From: Marinibacterium anthonyi
Lineage (GTDB): Bacteria > Pseudomonadota > Alphaproteobacteria > Rhodobacterales > Rhodobacteraceae
Length of the DNA: 64,000 nt
Assembly: GCA_003217735.2 (NCBI GenBank)
Contig: CP031585.1
Span: 5,225,501 to 5,289,500 of the forward strand
Reading direction: 5' to 3'
The position numbers were made by a program, and so were the translations under genes. The notes under the pieces are model-generated. The model was not told the origin of the DNA. It did not search any database and was given only the letters and a program-made list of their open reading frames with translations. Positions 51,674 through 62,642 of this stretch are shown in pieces. Positions within the stretch are counted from its first letter, which is position 1; each line of letters starts with the position of its first letter.

Positions 51674-53236
51674 TCAGCGCACCCAGATCTCGACCCGGCG
51701 ATTGACCTGGCGGCCCCAGTCGCTGTCGTCGCAGGCCATGGGCAGCGCCTCGCCATAGGCCGCCACGCCCATGTCGATCCGGTCGGTCACACCCGCTTCG
51801 GTGGCCGCCTGGATCGCCGTCTGCACCGCCTGGGCCCGCGCCATGGCGATGCGCAGGTTGCCCGTTGCCGGGCCGACCCCGTCCGAAAACCCCACGATCA
51901 GCAGACGCCGCGCATCATAGACGCCGGTGTCGATGTCATCGGCCAGCTGCGCGACGTTGGACCGGGATTGGGCGTCCAGCCGGGCCGATCCGGGTTCGAA
52001 CCGGAACGACGTCGTCAACCTGGCCAGCGGCACCAGCGTCTCGGTCATGGTGCGCAGGTCATCCAGGCCGATCTCGGTTCCGGCGGACAGCAGCGCGTTG
52101 GCAAAGCGGTCGCCCTGGTCGTTCACCGGGATCTCTTCGGGCGCCTGGTCGACGAAACCGGACCGGCGGATCACGATCTGGGCCGCGGTGCTGCGGGTAT
52201 AGGCCAGGAATTCGCGCGCCATCTTGGGCAGGCGCCGGGCCGGCAGGTACAGGAACAGCGGCGAGGTCAGGGGATAGTCTTCGGTCTTGACCGTGCGCCG
52301 CGTCGCATTCAGGGAAAACCCGCAGCTGCCGGTCAGCGTCAGCGCGCGGGCCGGTCCGACGTCGGCAAAGCTGGACAGGCCGACGCCGAACGGGTCGTCG
52401 TTGACGCCGATGGCAACGTCGGCCGACCGGTCATGGCGGATGATGTCGCCGCCCAACCCACGGCCCAGCGGCGCGACAAGGCGCACCTCGGCCGCCTGGC
52501 TCAGCCCCGATCCCGCGTCCGGAAGATGCAGCGTGATCGGCGCGTCCGGGCCGCCAAGCAGATCCCAGTTCGCGATCTCGCCGGAAAAGATCCGCGCCAG
52601 GGTCGCTGTCGAAATCTCGTGCACCGGGTTCGACTGGGCCACGACCGGCACCATCGCGTCCAGCGCCACAACCCGGCTGCGGTTGGACGTGGTCAGGTCG
52701 CCCATCCCGACCTCCTGCGCGCGGGCGTTTTCGTCCGGGCGGATCTCGCGGCTGGCGAGGACGATGTCGGCCTCGTTGGCCAGCAGGTCGGCAAAGCCTT
52801 CGTCGGTGGTCGTGACATGGAATTCAAAGCGCGCGGCGGGGCGTTCGCCTTCGGCGCGGGACAGTTCGTACACGAAGTGGCGATCGTCCAGATCCGCGCG
52901 CGTGGCGATCAACTGGCGGCGGCGGGCAAAGCCTTCGATCAGCGCCGGCATCAGCACTTCGGTCATCGAAGACGCGCCGGAAAAGATCACCTCGGCCACG
53001 AATTCCACCAGGTTCGGGCAGGCCGGCCCGGCGCAGGACACGCCGGATCCGTCGACGGTCAGCTCTCCGAATTGTGTATCCACGCGATAGAATTCGCCGT
53101 CGAACCCCAGCAGCGTGCCGCTGATTTCGACCGCACCATCCGGAGACCGCAAAGTGATGTCCTGGGCGCGGGCGGCGGTCGCGCCGGCCAGAGCCAATAA
53201 AAATGCGGCGCAGAACGCCGCACGTCGCCCGATCAT
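51674..53236 (-). CDS. PstS-type substrate-binding protein fused to an OmpA domain
   Basis: The 520-residue exported protein has a signal peptide (about 1-24). A PstS-like phosphate/anion-binding domain follows (about 85-350: FSGASSMTEVLMPALIEGF and SREIRPDENARAQEVG patterns). The C-terminal OmpA peptidoglycan-binding domain (about 390-520) has FRFEPGSARLDAQSR and QVNRRVEIWVR. The fusion may tether a binding domain to the cell wall. No phosphate transporter genes are adjacent. Confidence 0.88.
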   Translation of the reverse strand: MIGRRAAFCAAFLLALAGATAARAQDITLRSPDGAVEISGTLLGFDGEFYRVDTQFGELTVDGSGVSCAGPACPNLVEFVAEVIFSGASSMTEVLMPALIEGFARRRQLIATRADLDDRHFVYELSRAEGERPAARFEFHVTTTDEGFADLLANEADIVLASREIRPDENARAQEVGMGDLTTSNRSRVVALDAMVPVVAQSNPVHEISTATLARIFSGEIANWDLLGGPDAPITLHLPDAGSGLSQAAEVRLVAPLGRGLGGDIIRHDRSADVAIGVNDDPFGVGLSSFADVGPARALTLTGSCGFSLNATRRTVKTEDYPLTSPLFLYLPARRLPKMAREFLAYTRSTAAQIVIRRSGFVDQAPEEIPVNDQGDRFANALLSAGTEIGLDDLRTMTETLVPLARLTTSFRFEPGSARLDAQSRSNVAQLADDIDTGVYDARRLLIVGFSDGVGPATGNLRIAMARAQAVQTAIQAATEAGVTDRIDMGVAAYGEALPMACDDSDWGRQVNRRVEIWVR

Positions 53237-53256
53237 GGATGTTGCCCCGCGCCCAG

Positions 53257-54147
53257 TCAGTTGGACGCGATTTTCAGGTCATCCATGAAATTATTCAACA
53301 CCAGAAAGTCGCCGATCGCGGCGCAATTCGGCATGTCCAGGTCAAGGTCACGGCTGGACATCCAGCCCGTCGCATCGCGTTCCAGCGCTTCGGCGGTCAA
53401 CGGGTGGCCACAGGTATCGGCGGTGACCTCGGCTTCGACGCTGATATCCACCAGCCCCGACAGGCCGGAGCCGGCGGGGAAGGAATAGATCTCGACGATG
53501 CGGGGGGCCGGGCCCTTGCCGTCGCCCAGCCGCGTCAGGGTGCTGCCGGTGGCCGGATTGCCGGGATTACCGGCCCAGACGTGCCCCGGCGTTCCGTAAT
53601 CGGCACCGAATTCGCGGGCCTGGATATGGAAGGCGGCGTCGCCCTGCCATTGCAGCGCGACACGGTGCCAGTCATTGACGCCCTGGACGTCCGCCGAAAC
53701 GACGGTGCCTTCGCCATCGGGCAGCGCGACGATAAAGACCGCCTGCGCGCGCATGGCGGGGACAGAGACATCCACGTGGCCGGCATCATCGGCGGTGGTG
53801 GTGAACATCAGGCCCGAATGGTGGATCGTCACCACCCCGCCCGGGGAACAGGGCGCATCGACGCTGATACCGACAAAGGCGTGCGGGGCCGCGTGTGCGC
53901 TTGCGCGCAGCCCACAGCCGGGCGCCGGGCTGGCGGGGTCGCCGGGGGCCGCCGGCAGGTCCGTGGCGTCGGGGAATTCGGTGTCGTTGCGGCTGACCAC
54001 GTCGGCCTGATCCGCTGTCTGCGACAGGACTTCATCGGCGTGCGGCCGGCGGCTGCCCGGTTCGGGCACAAAGGTCTGCATCGCCCAGCCGACCGCCAGG
54101 GCACACAGGATCGTGCCTGCTGCAAGCATCGGAACTTTGATCGACAT
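53257..54147 (-). CDS. Exported or anchored protein of unknown function near secA
   Basis: The 296-residue protein has an N-terminal membrane anchor or signal peptide (about residues 7-24), a polar linker and a beta-rich domain. That domain contains a possible paired Cys (CGL and CSPGG, and CGHP with MPNCAAIG). I recognise no family. ATG 54147 has GGAAGGAG upstream; the longer open frame is unlikely coding. It follows the secA gene on the same strand across 130 bases. Confidence 0.72.
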   Translation of the reverse strand: MSIKVPMLAAGTILCALAVGWAMQTFVPEPGSRRPHADEVLSQTADQADVVSRNDTEFPDATDLPAAPGDPASPAPGCGLRASAHAAPHAFVGISVDAPCSPGGVVTIHHSGLMFTTTADDAGHVDVSVPAMRAQAVFIVALPDGEGTVVSADVQGVNDWHRVALQWQGDAAFHIQAREFGADYGTPGHVWAGNPGNPATGSTLTRLGDGKGPAPRIVEIYSFPAGSGLSGLVDISVEAEVTADTCGHPLTAEALERDATGWMSSRDLDLDMPNCAAIGDFLVLNNFMDDLKIASN

Positions 54148-54277
54148 GGGCGTTTGGTCTCCTTCCGGATCGGGGTCCGATCGGGAAGATGACGGCAAAA
54201 CGGGGCCAAGTTGTGGCCCCGTCGGGGAGTCATTCAGGCGCCAATGCGGCAGCCCGATCCGTCGCGGCAAGGCCCAA

Positions 54278-57052
54278 TCAGGCCAGGCGACCGTGGCAAT
54301 GCTTGAATTTCTTGCCGCTGCCACAAGGGCATTTCTCGTTCCGGCCGGGGTTGCCCCAGGTGGTCGGGTCATCCTCGACAAAACCCGCGATCGGTTCGCC
54401 CGGCGCATCGTCACCACCGGCCGGGGCCAGTTGCGGTGCGGATTGCGGCGCCAATTGTCCGGCAGCCTGCGGGGCATTTTCCGCCGCCGGAGCCATCCGT
54501 TCCCTGGCCGCGCGCATCATTTCGGGCTGGTCGGCGGCCATCTGGGCACGGATCTGGGCCATTTCCTCTTCGGTCATGGGCCGCACGTGCGACAGCTGGG
54601 TCGTCACCGTTTCGCGCAGGCTGTCAAGCATGCCTTCGAACAGCTGGAAGCTTTCGTTCTTGTATTCGTTCAGCGGATCGCGGTTCGCATATCCACGGAA
54701 GCCGATGACCGATCGCAGGTGTTCCAGCGTCAACAGGTGTTCGCGCCAGTTCTGGTCGATGGTCTGCAGCAGGACCTGCTTTTCGATATTGCGCATGGTC
54801 TCGGGGCCAAAGGCGACCGCCTTCTTCGCCATGTGCTCGTCCGTGGCCTTTTCCAGCCGCTCGCGGATCACCTCGTCATCGACGCCGTCTTCCTCGGCCC
54901 ATTCGATCACCGGCAGGTCCACGCCCAGCTTTTCGATCACCGCCGCGTACAGGCCCTGGGTATCCCACTGGTCTGCATAGCTGCGGGGCGGCATGTGGAT
55001 TTCGACCAGGTCGTCGATCACCTGGTGGCGCATGTCTGTCGTGATCTCGTTCAGATCGTCGGCGGCCATGATTTCATGGCGCTGCGAAAAGATCACCTTG
55101 CGCTGGTCATTCATCACGTCGTCGAACTTCAGCAACTGCTTGCGCATGTCAAAGTTGCGGCCTTCGACCTTGGCCTGCGCGCGTTCCAGCGACTTGTTCA
55201 CCCAGGGGTGAATGATCGCCTCGCCTTCCTGCATGCCCAGCGTCTTCAGCACCTTGTCCAGGCGATCCGATCCGAAGATCCGCATCAGGTCGTCTTCAAG
55301 CGACAGGTAGAACGATGTCCGCCCCGGGTCGCCCTGACGGCCCGACCGGCCGCGCAACTGGTTGTCGATCCGCCGGCTTTCGTGCCGTTCCGAAGCAATG
55401 ACGTAAAGGCCGCCGGCCTCCATCACCTTGCGCTTCTCGTCCGCATGCCGGGCCTCTTCGGCCTCGCGCAGGGCGTGGGGATCGGCTTCGGGGTTCTGGG
55501 CAAGTGCGGCCAGCACCTTCATTTCCACGTTGCCGCCCAGCTGGATGTCGGTGCCGCGGCCGGCCATGTTGGTGGCGATCGTCACGGCGCCCAGGTGTCC
55601 GGCTTCGGCCACGATCTGGGCTTCCTGCTCGTGATGGCGGGCGTTCAGCACGTTGTGCTTGATGCCTTCCTTCGTCAGCATCTGGCTCAGCATTTCCGAC
55701 TTCTCGATCGACGTCGTGCCCACCAGGACCGGCTGGCCCTTGGCGTTGGCAACCTTGATCTCGTCGATCATGGCGGCGTATTTCTCGGCCGCTGTGCGAT
55801 AGACCTTGTCGTCCTCGTCGATCCGCGCGATCGGCCGGTTGGTCGGAACCTCGACCACACCCAGCCCGTAGATCTCGGCGAATTCCTCGGCCTCGGTCGA
55901 CGCGGTGCCGGTCATGCCGGCCAGCTTGTCGTAAAGACGGAAGTAGTTCTGCAGCGTGACACTGGCCAGCGTCACGTTTTCCGGCATGATCCGCACGCCT
56001 TCCTTGGCCTCGATCGCCTGGTGCAGGCCGTCCGACAGGCGCCGGCCGTGCATCATCCGCCCGGTGAATTCGTCGATCAGGACGATCTGGCCGTCGCGGA
56101 CGATGTAATCCTTGTCCTTCTGGAACAGCTTGTGGGCGCGCAGCGCCTGGTTCAGGTGGTGAACCACGGTGGTGCTTTCGGGGTCGTACAGCGTCCGGCC
56201 CTCTTCCAGCAGCCCGCGCATCTGCAGCTGTTCCTCGATGAACTCGTTGCCGTCTTCGGTGAAGGTGACGTTGCGCTGCTTTTCGTCCAGGTCGTAATGC
56301 GCATCGGTCAGCAAGGGCGCCACGGCGTCGATGTTGCGATACATGTCCGACCGGTCCTGCGCCGGGCCCGAGATGATCAGCGGCGTCCGCGCTTCGTCGA
56401 TCAGGATCGAATCGACCTCGTCGACGATGGCGAAGTAATGCTGCTTCTGGAAAATCTGCTTCAGCTCGGACTTCATGTTGTCGCGCAGATAGTCGAAGCC
56501 GAATTCGTTGTTGGTCCCGAAGACCACATCGGCGGCATAGGCGTCGCCCCGCGCATCCGCGCTCATGTCCGACAGGATCACGCCGACGCGCATGCCCAGC
56601 AGCTCATAGACCTTGCCCATCCATTCCGCGTCGCGCTTGGCCAGGTAATCGTTCACCGTGACGACGTGCACGCCCTTGGCGGTCAGCGCGTTCAGGTAGG
56701 CGGCGAAGGTGGCGACCAAGGTCTTGCCCTCGCCGGTCTTCATCTCGGCAATATTGCCCTGGTGCAGGAAGATACCGCCCATCAGCTGCACGTCATAGGC
56801 GCGCAGCCCCAGCGCCCGCTTGGCCGCTTCACGAACGTTTGCGAAGGCTTCCGGCAACAGCGCGTCCAGGCTTTCGCCGGCGGCGAACCGGTCCTTCAGC
56901 TCGGCCGTCTTGGCCTTCAGTCCCGCATCGTCAAGCGGTTCGAAATCCGGTTCCAGGGCGTTGATACTGTCAACGAGCGGGCGCGTCGCCTTGACCTTTC
57001 GGTCATTGTGGGTCCCGAAGACCTTTTTGGCGATTGTTCCGATCCCAAGCAT
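54278..57052 (-). CDS. secA: Preprotein translocase ATPase SecA
   Basis: SecA drives secretory proteins through SecYEG. The 924-residue protein has Walker [12 protein letters not shown], the DEVDSI Walker B region, helicase domains with the conserved [13 protein letters not shown] motif, and a C-terminal zinc site [17 protein letters not shown] 57052 starts the canonical [14 protein letters not shown]-terminus; 14 further upstream codons are unlikely. Divergent from the parvulin gene. Confidence 0.98.
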   Translation of the reverse strand: MLGIGTIAKKVFGTHNDRKVKATRPLVDSINALEPDFEPLDDAGLKAKTAELKDRFAAGESLDALLPEAFANVREAAKRALGLRAYDVQLMGGIFLHQGNIAEMKTGEGKTLVATFAAYLNALTAKGVHVVTVNDYLAKRDAEWMGKVYELLGMRVGVILSDMSADARGDAYAADVVFGTNNEFGFDYLRDNMKSELKQIFQKQHYFAIVDEVDSILIDEARTPLIISGPAQDRSDMYRNIDAVAPLLTDAHYDLDEKQRNVTFTEDGNEFIEEQLQMRGLLEEGRTLYDPESTTVVHHLNQALRAHKLFQKDKDYIVRDGQIVLIDEFTGRMMHGRRLSDGLHQAIEAKEGVRIMPENVTLASVTLQNYFRLYDKLAGMTGTASTEAEEFAEIYGLGVVEVPTNRPIARIDEDDKVYRTAAEKYAAMIDEIKVANAKGQPVLVGTTSIEKSEMLSQMLTKEGIKHNVLNARHHEQEAQIVAEAGHLGAVTIATNMAGRGTDIQLGGNVEMKVLAALAQNPEADPHALREAEEARHADEKRKVMEAGGLYVIASERHESRRIDNQLRGRSGRQGDPGRTSFYLSLEDDLMRIFGSDRLDKVLKTLGMQEGEAIIHPWVNKSLERAQAKVEGRNFDMRKQLLKFDDVMNDQRKVIFSQRHEIMAADDLNEITTDMRHQVIDDLVEIHMPPRSYADQWDTQGLYAAVIEKLGVDLPVIEWAEEDGVDDEVIRERLEKATDEHMAKKAVAFGPETMRNIEKQVLLQTIDQNWREHLLTLEHLRSVIGFRGYANRDPLNEYKNESFQLFEGMLDSLRETVTTQLSHVRPMTEEEMAQIRAQMAADQPEMMRAARERMAPAAENAPQAAGQLAPQSAPQLAPAGGDDAPGEPIAGFVEDDPTTWGNPGRNEKCPCGSGKKFKHCHGRLA

Positions 57053-57229
57053 ATGCTCTCCCGCTGATCTGACGTTTTCGTGGCCGGCAGCCACTTGTCG
57101 CCCCGAACCTCAACCCGTAGATACGTCGGAAACCGACCTGACCTGTTACGGGCCACAAGGCGATGTAAGGGGCAGGGATAACAGTGTCAACGCCGCGCCC
57201 CCTTGCGGCCAGAAACGTGGATTTATCTC

Positions 57230-58078
57230 ATGCGAAACGCTCTGAAGCTTCTGCCGGTCGCGGCCATCGCCGCGCTGCCGTTCGGCCCCCTCCACGCCGA
57301 AGACGCGGCTTCGCCCGAAACTGTCGTCGCCACGGTGAACGGACAGGACATCACGCTTGGCAACATGATGATCCTTTACGCCAACCTGCCCCAGCAATAC
57401 CAGCAAATCCCGGTCGAACAATTGTTCGATGGCATCCTGAACCAGCTGATCCAGCAGGAGACGCTGAAGCAGGCCTTTACCGGCACACCGCCCGCCAGCG
57501 TCACGCTGTCCCTGGAAAACGAAAAACGCGCGCTGCTGGCTGCCTCGGAAATCGGCACCATGCTTGAAGGTGTATCGACCGACGAAGCCGTGCAGGCCGC
57601 CTATGACGCGAAATACGCCGACGGGTCGGAAGAACCCGAATGGAACGCATCGCACATCCTGGTCGAGACCGAGGACGAAGCCAAGGCGATCAAGAAGGTG
57701 CTGGAAGACGGCGGCGATTTCGCCGAAGTCGCCAAGACCTCTTCGACCGGTCCGTCGGGCCCGTCGGGCGGATCGCTGGGCTGGTTCAAGGCCGGCCAGA
57801 TGGTCCCCGCCTTCGAAGAAGCCGTGAAGACGATGAAACCCGGCGACATTTCGGACCCGGTCCAGACGCGGTTCGGCTGGCACATCATCAAGCTGAACGA
57901 AACCCGCATCGCCGAAGCGCCCGCCCTGGACGACGTGCGTGGCGAGATCGTCAATGAACTCGAAAGCGCTGCGATCGAAGATTACGTGAACAAGCTGACG
58001 GACGAGGCCGACATCGAACGCCCCGACCTGTCCAACGTGGATCCGTCGATCCTGCAACAGACCGATCTGCTGGACTGA
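57230..58078 (+). CDS. Periplasmic parvulin-type peptidyl-prolyl isomerase
   Basis: The 282-residue protein has a signal peptide (about 1-23, ending LHAED) and an N-terminal helical chaperone part. The rotamase domain (about 140-235: NASHILVETEDEAK, GGSLGWFKAGQMVPAFEEAV, RFGWHIIKLNETR) is followed by an acidic tail. It assists folding of exported proteins. It sits between secA and argJ, a common alphaproteobacterial order. ATG 57230 is the start of the signal peptide. Confidence 0.9.
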   Translation: MRNALKLLPVAAIAALPFGPLHAEDAASPETVVATVNGQDITLGNMMILYANLPQQYQQIPVEQLFDGILNQLIQQETLKQAFTGTPPASVTLSLENEKRALLAASEIGTMLEGVSTDEAVQAAYDAKYADGSEEPEWNASHILVETEDEAKAIKKVLEDGGDFAEVAKTSSTGPSGPSGGSLGWFKAGQMVPAFEEAVKTMKPGDISDPVQTRFGWHIIKLNETRIAEAPALDDVRGEIVNELESAAIEDYVNKLTDEADIERPDLSNVDPSILQQTDLLD

Positions 58079-58083
58079 CACGA

Positions 58084-59310
58084 ATGGTAGGCGCCCTTTC
58101 CGTTTCGCCGCTTGCTCCGGCGGCTTTCCCCGAGCTCCCGCAGATTGATGGCGTGTCCTACGCCGCTGTTGCTGCCGGGGTGCGCTACAAGAACCGGACC
58201 GACGTGATGCTGGCGACGCTCGTCCCCGGCACCGCGATCGCCGGTGTCTTTACCCGGTCGGCCACGCGGTCGGCCCCGGTTCTGGACTGCCAGGCCAAGC
58301 TGGGCGGCGATCCGTCCCAGGGTGCCGCCATTCTTGTAAACTCGGGCAATTCCAATGCCTTCACCGGCAAGCACGGGCTGGCCTCGGTCGCGGAAATCAC
58401 CGCTGCCGTGGCCGAAAAGGCCGGTGTTCCCCAGTCGCGCGTCTTTACCGCGTCGACCGGGGTGATCGGGGAAAAGCTGCCCCACGACCGCATCGTCGCC
58501 AAGCTGGATGAACTGGTGTCGGCACTGTCGCCCGAAGCCGCCGAAAAGGCCGCCCGCGCGATCATGACGACCGATACCTTTCCCAAGGGATCGACGACGT
58601 CGGTCGATATCGACGGCAAGACCGTCAGGATCGCAGGTTTCGCAAAGGGCTCGGGCATGATCGCGCCCGACATGGCGACCATGCTGGTCTACATCTTTAC
58701 CGATGCGCAGATCGGCCAGGCGCCGCTGCAGGCGATGCTGTCGGGGCTGACCGACAAGACCTTCAACTGCATCACTGTCGACAGCGATACGTCGACCTCG
58801 GACAGCCTGATGCTGGCCGCCACAGGCGCGTCCGGCGTGTCGGTCGAAGGCGTCCCCGCCTTTGAAAACGCGCTGCACGGCGTGATGCTGGACCTCGCCA
58901 AGCAGGTCGTGCGCGACGGCGAAGGCGCCACCAAGTTCGTCGAGATCCGCGTGACCGGCGCCCATACGGACGCGGATGCCAAGACCCACGGCCTGGCCAT
59001 CGCCAATTCGCCGCTGGTCAAGACCGCCATCGCCGGCGAGGACCCGAACTGGGGCCGCATCGTCATGGCGATCGGGAAATCCGGCGCCGCCGCCGACAGG
59101 GACCGCCTGAGCATCCGCTTTGGCGACATCCTGGTGGCCGAGGAAGGCTGGGTCAGCCCCGCCTACCAGGAAGCCGACGCCGCCGCCTACATGAAGGGTC
59201 AGGACCTGGTGATCGCCGTCGACCTTGGCCTTGGCCAGGGCGCGTCCACCGTCTGGACCTGCGATCTGACCCACGGCTACATCGACATCAACGCGGACTA
59301 CCGGTCTTGA
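58084..59310 (+). CDS. argJ: Glutamate N-acetyltransferase/amino-acid acetyltransferase ArgJ
   Basis: ArgJ transfers acetyl groups between ornithine and glutamate in arginine synthesis, allowing the cyclic pathway. The 408-residue precursor has the autocleavage region GSGMIAPDMATMLVYIF with nucleophile Thr199 and a conserved DPNWGRIVMA segment. It follows the parvulin stop by five bases and its stop overlaps the mutT start. Confidence 0.95.
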   Translation: MVGALSVSPLAPAAFPELPQIDGVSYAAVAAGVRYKNRTDVMLATLVPGTAIAGVFTRSATRSAPVLDCQAKLGGDPSQGAAILVNSGNSNAFTGKHGLASVAEITAAVAEKAGVPQSRVFTASTGVIGEKLPHDRIVAKLDELVSALSPEAAEKAARAIMTTDTFPKGSTTSVDIDGKTVRIAGFAKGSGMIAPDMATMLVYIFTDAQIGQAPLQAMLSGLTDKTFNCITVDSDTSTSDSLMLAATGASGVSVEGVPAFENALHGVMLDLAKQVVRDGEGATKFVEIRVTGAHTDADAKTHGLAIANSPLVKTAIAGEDPNWGRIVMAIGKSGAAADRDRLSIRFGDILVAEEGWVSPAYQEADAAAYMKGQDLVIAVDLGLGQGASTVWTCDLTHGYIDINADYRS

Positions 59311-59705
59311 AGATCGTCCTGGTTTCGGCCGTTGCACTGATCGATCCCGAGGGCCGCGTGCTTCTGGCACAGCGGCCCAAGGGCAAGTCCATGGCCGGGC
59401 TGTGGGAGTTTCCGGGCGGCAAGGTCGAACCTGGCGAGACGCCCGAAGCCGCGCTGGTGCGCGAGCTGCACGAAGAACTGGGCATCGACACCTGGACGTC
59501 CTGCCTGGCGCCGCTGACCTTCGCCAGCCACGGCTACGACGATTTTCACCTGCTGATGCCGCTGTTTGCGTGCCGCAAATGGAACGGGATCGTCCAGAGC
59601 CGCGAGAATCAGGCTTTGAAATGGGTGCGGGCCGAATCACTTTCGGACTATCCGATGCCCGCCGCGGACGTTCCGCTGGTCCCTATTCTTCGGGATTGGC
59701 TATAG
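59307..59705 (+). CDS. mutT: 8-oxo-dGTP diphosphatase MutT
   Basis: MutT removes oxidised dGTP. The 132-residue Nudix hydrolase has the Nudix box GGKVEPGETPEAALVRELHE followed by ELGI. The start is a TTG overlapping the argJ stop (TTGA), which gives the normal N-terminus. Typical argJ-mutT pairing. Confidence 0.92.
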   Translation: MKIVLVSAVALIDPEGRVLLAQRPKGKSMAGLWEFPGGKVEPGETPEAALVRELHEELGIDTWTSCLAPLTFASHGYDDFHLLMPLFACRKWNGIVQSRENQALKWVRAESLSDYPMPAADVPLVPILRDWL

Positions 59706-59873
59706 TCCGAATTGGGAAGCCCGACTTCCGTCCCATTTTCCCGGGTCCGCAGACCGTATCTGCCGAATTTATTTGCTTATTTCCAAAATTTCTACGCTTT
59801 CTCATGCACTTTGTGAATATGCCGTTAACCCGACCTGGTGTATGAAGGATTTGTAAACACGAGGGGACGAGAC

Positions 59874-60008
59874 ATGCTTCGTACGATCACAGTTGGGACC
59901 TGTGTTTCCGTTCAGGGGACCTTTGTCCGCACCTATCCGGATGGACGTATTGCCGTGAAAGTCGGCCAGACTGTCTATTCCGGACGCCCGGTCGGAACCG
60001 CCGCCTGA
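59874..60008 (+). CDS. Small 44-residue protein of unknown function
   Basis: A 44-codon ORF with a purine-rich leader (GAGGGGACGAG) before its ATG. The basic, beta-prone sequence (MLRTITVGTCVSVQG, YPDGRIAVKVGQTVYSG) is followed by a strong terminator at 60044. It lies after an AT-rich stretch (59760-59860) that may hold its promoter. I recognise no family, but the ORF, ribosome site and terminator fit a real small gene. Confidence 0.6.
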   Translation: MLRTITVGTCVSVQGTFVRTYPDGRIAVKVGQTVYSGRPVGTAA

Positions 60009-60043
60009 CGGCACAGACTCCCAAGTCACAAACACCAGAATAA

Positions 60044-60073
60044 AAAAGAGCACGCTTTTCAGCGTGCTCTTTT
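60044..60073. terminator. Bidirectional terminator between the 44-residue gene and infB
   Basis: A GAGCACGC/GCGTGCTC stem, extended by A and T runs to 12 pairs, has a TTTTCA loop. T runs on both strands allow termination of both convergent genes. Confidence 0.85.
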
Positions 60074-60126
60074 CTTTTGTGCTGAATGGATCTGAACGGC
60101 CCCCGGGCGAACCCGGGGGCAAGGGA

Positions 60127-62634
60127 TCACGCGAGGGTACGCGTGACCTCCTCGCGTTCGAAGATCTCGATGACATCGCCGGGGCGGACATCTTCGTAGT
60201 TCTCGAAGGCCATACCGCATTCCTGGCCCGACTGAACTTCGGCGACTTCGTCCTTGAAGCGCTTCAGCGTCTTCAGCGTGCCTTCGTGGATCACCACGTT
60301 GTCGCGCAGCAGACGGACACCGGCGGACCGGCGTGCGATGCCTTCGGTGACCAGGCAACCGGCAACCTTGCCGACACCGGACACCTTGAAGACTTCCTTG
60401 ATCTCGGCGTAGCCGATGAAGTTCTCGCGGATCTCGTTCGACAACAGGCCGCTGGCCGCCGCCTTCACGTCATCCACCAGGTCGTAGATCACCGAATAAT
60501 ACCGGATCTCGACGCCCTTCTGGTTGGCGCTGTTACGGGCGGGCGCGTTGGCCCGGACGTTGAAGCCCATGATCGGCGCTCCGGACGCTTCGGCCAGACC
60601 CACATCGGTTTCCGTGATGGCGCCGACACCCGAATGCAGCACGCGCACGCGCACCTCGTCGTTGCCGATCTTCTCCATCGCCTGAACAATCGCCTCGGCA
60701 GAACCCTGCACGTCGGCTTTCACCAGGATCGGAAGCTCCGATACGTTTTCGTCTTCCTTGGCCTTGGCCAACAGCTGTTCCAGCGTGGTCGCGGCACCGG
60801 CTGCGGCGCGCTTCTCTTTCGCCTTCTCGCTGCGGTACTCGGCGATCTCGCGGGCCTGCGCTTCGGTTTCGACGACGTTCAGAACGTCACCGGCCTCGGG
60901 CGTGCCGTTCAGACCAAGCACCTCGACAGGAACGGACGGACCGGCTTCCTTGACGCGCGCGCCCTGGTCGTTCTCCATCGCGCGGACCTTGCCGAACTGT
61001 TCGCCGACGACAAAGATGTCGCCCTGACGCAGCGTGCCGTTCTGAACCAGAACGGTGGCAACCGGGCCGCGGCCGACGTCAAGCTTGGCTTCGATCACCG
61101 CGCCCTGGGCCGGACGGTTCGGGTTGGCCTTGAGTTCCAGAACCTCGGCCTGAAGCGCGATGGCTTCCAGCAGTTCGTCCAGACCCTTGCCGGTCAGTGC
61201 CGAAACCTCGACATCCTGCACGTCGCCCGACATCGCTTCGACGACCACTTCGTGCTGCAGCAGGTCGGTCCGCACCTTCTGCGGATTGGCGGCCGGCTTG
61301 TCGCACTTGTTGATCGCCACGATCATCGGAACCCCGGCAGCCTTGGCATGCGCGATGGCTTCGACGGTCTGCGGCATCACCGCGTCGTCGGCGGCAACCA
61401 CCAGGACGACGATGTCCGTGACCTGCGCACCGCGCGACCGCATCGACGTAAAGGCCGCGTGGCCCGGTGTGTCAAGGAAGGTCAGCAGCGCACCGCTTTC
61501 GGTTTTCACCTGATAGGCGCCGATGTGCTGGGTGATTCCCCCGGCTTCACCGGCGACAACCTTGGCGTCGCGAATCGCATCCAGCAGCGATGTCTTGCCG
61601 TGGTCGACGTGACCCATGATCGTGATGACCGGCGGACGGTCCTGCAGATCTTCGTCGCTGTCGGCAACCTGATCGATGACCTGTTCCACGTCGGCATCCG
61701 AGACCCGGACCACCTTGTGGCCGAATTCCTCGATGACCAGCTCGGCGGTATCGGCGTCGATCGACTGGTTCTGCGTGACCATCATGCCCATTTGCATGAA
61801 CGACTTGACCACTTCGCCGACGCGTTCGGCCATCCGGTTCGCCAGTTCCGACACCACGATCGCCTCGGGCAGCTGGACCTCGCGGACCACCTTTTCCCGT
61901 TCGACAGGGCCGCCCATCGCCTTCTGGCGGGCACGTTCCTGCTTGCGCTTCATCGCGGCCATGGACCGCTGGCGGCCACCTTCGCCGCCCGAAAGCGCCT
62001 GGTTCAGGGTCAGCTTGCCGGCGCGACGGTTGTCGTCGCGGCCCTTGCTGCGCGGCTGACGCTGCTCGCGTTCGCGGTCCTGCTTGCGCGGACCGGCGTC
62101 GGCCGCAGGCGCCGATTTCGGCGCCGCGCTGCGGGTATCTGCTTGTTTTTCGGCGGGTTTCGCTGCGACTGCCGCGGCCTCGGCTGCCGCACGCTTGGCG
62201 GCTTCCGCTTCCTCGGCGCGCTTGCGCTCTTCCTCTTCCGCTTTCAGGCGCGCCTTCTCTTCGGCCTCGCGCTGTTCGCGTTCCTTCTGCTCCAATTCGG
62301 CCCGGCGACGTTCGCGGTCTTCCGCGCGCGCCTTGTCCTCGGCCTCGCGCGCGGCGACCTCATCGGCCTCGCGCGCCTTGGCGGCTTGCACGGCCTTCAG
62401 CCGGCGCGCCATTTCCGCATCGGAGATCCCTGCGGGACGGCGCGAAGGATCGCCGGAGGGCGCACCGCCGCCACCGCCCTTGCCCTGCCCGGGCTTCGGG
62501 ACGACGACCCGCTTGCGCTTGGTCTCCACCACGACATTCTTGGTGCGGCCATGGCTGAAACTTTGCTTCACGTTCCCCGGACGGGAACCGCCACCACGTA
62601 CACCCAAGGTCTTCTTGCCGTCAGTATCGCTCAT
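60127..62634 (-). CDS. infB: Translation initiation factor IF-2
   Basis: IF-2 places initiator tRNA on the ribosome. The 835-residue protein has a long, charged Ala/Glu/Arg-rich N-terminal region (about 1-330) and the GTPase domain with [16 protein letters not shown] (G1), DTPGHAAF (G3) and NKCDKP (G4). Domains II-IV follow. ATG 62634 starts the conserved [12 protein letters not shown]-terminus; more upstream frame is unlikely coding. It is eight bases downstream of ylxR. Confidence 0.97.
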   Translation of the reverse strand: MSDTDGKKTLGVRGGGSRPGNVKQSFSHGRTKNVVVETKRKRVVVPKPGQGKGGGGGAPSGDPSRRPAGISDAEMARRLKAVQAAKAREADEVAAREAEDKARAEDRERRRAELEQKEREQREAEEKARLKAEEEERKRAEEAEAAKRAAAEAAAVAAKPAEKQADTRSAAPKSAPAADAGPRKQDREREQRQPRSKGRDDNRRAGKLTLNQALSGGEGGRQRSMAAMKRKQERARQKAMGGPVEREKVVREVQLPEAIVVSELANRMAERVGEVVKSFMQMGMMVTQNQSIDADTAELVIEEFGHKVVRVSDADVEQVIDQVADSDEDLQDRPPVITIMGHVDHGKTSLLDAIRDAKVVAGEAGGITQHIGAYQVKTESGALLTFLDTPGHAAFTSMRSRGAQVTDIVVLVVAADDAVMPQTVEAIAHAKAAGVPMIVAINKCDKPAANPQKVRTDLLQHEVVVEAMSGDVQDVEVSALTGKGLDELLEAIALQAEVLELKANPNRPAQGAVIEAKLDVGRGPVATVLVQNGTLRQGDIFVVGEQFGKVRAMENDQGARVKEAGPSVPVEVLGLNGTPEAGDVLNVVETEAQAREIAEYRSEKAKEKRAAAGAATTLEQLLAKAKEDENVSELPILVKADVQGSAEAIVQAMEKIGNDEVRVRVLHSGVGAITETDVGLAEASGAPIMGFNVRANAPARNSANQKGVEIRYYSVIYDLVDDVKAAASGLLSNEIRENFIGYAEIKEVFKVSGVGKVAGCLVTEGIARRSAGVRLLRDNVVIHEGTLKTLKRFKDEVAEVQSGQECGMAFENYEDVRPGDVIEIFEREEVTRTLA

Positions 62635-62642
62635 TAAGCTTC

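Noticed and set aside
54131-54154. GGAAC-N15-CGTT on the plus strand near 54131
   Set aside because: Spacer is 15, and it points antisense into the secA region with no gene to drive; likely chance.
54113-57067. 984-residue plus-strand frame opposite secA
   Set aside because: SecA on the minus strand explains the DNA with all motifs; the opposite frame has no family features.
60064-62637. 857-residue plus-strand frame opposite infB
   Set aside because: IF-2 explains this DNA; the long antisense frame results from codon bias of a GC-rich gene.
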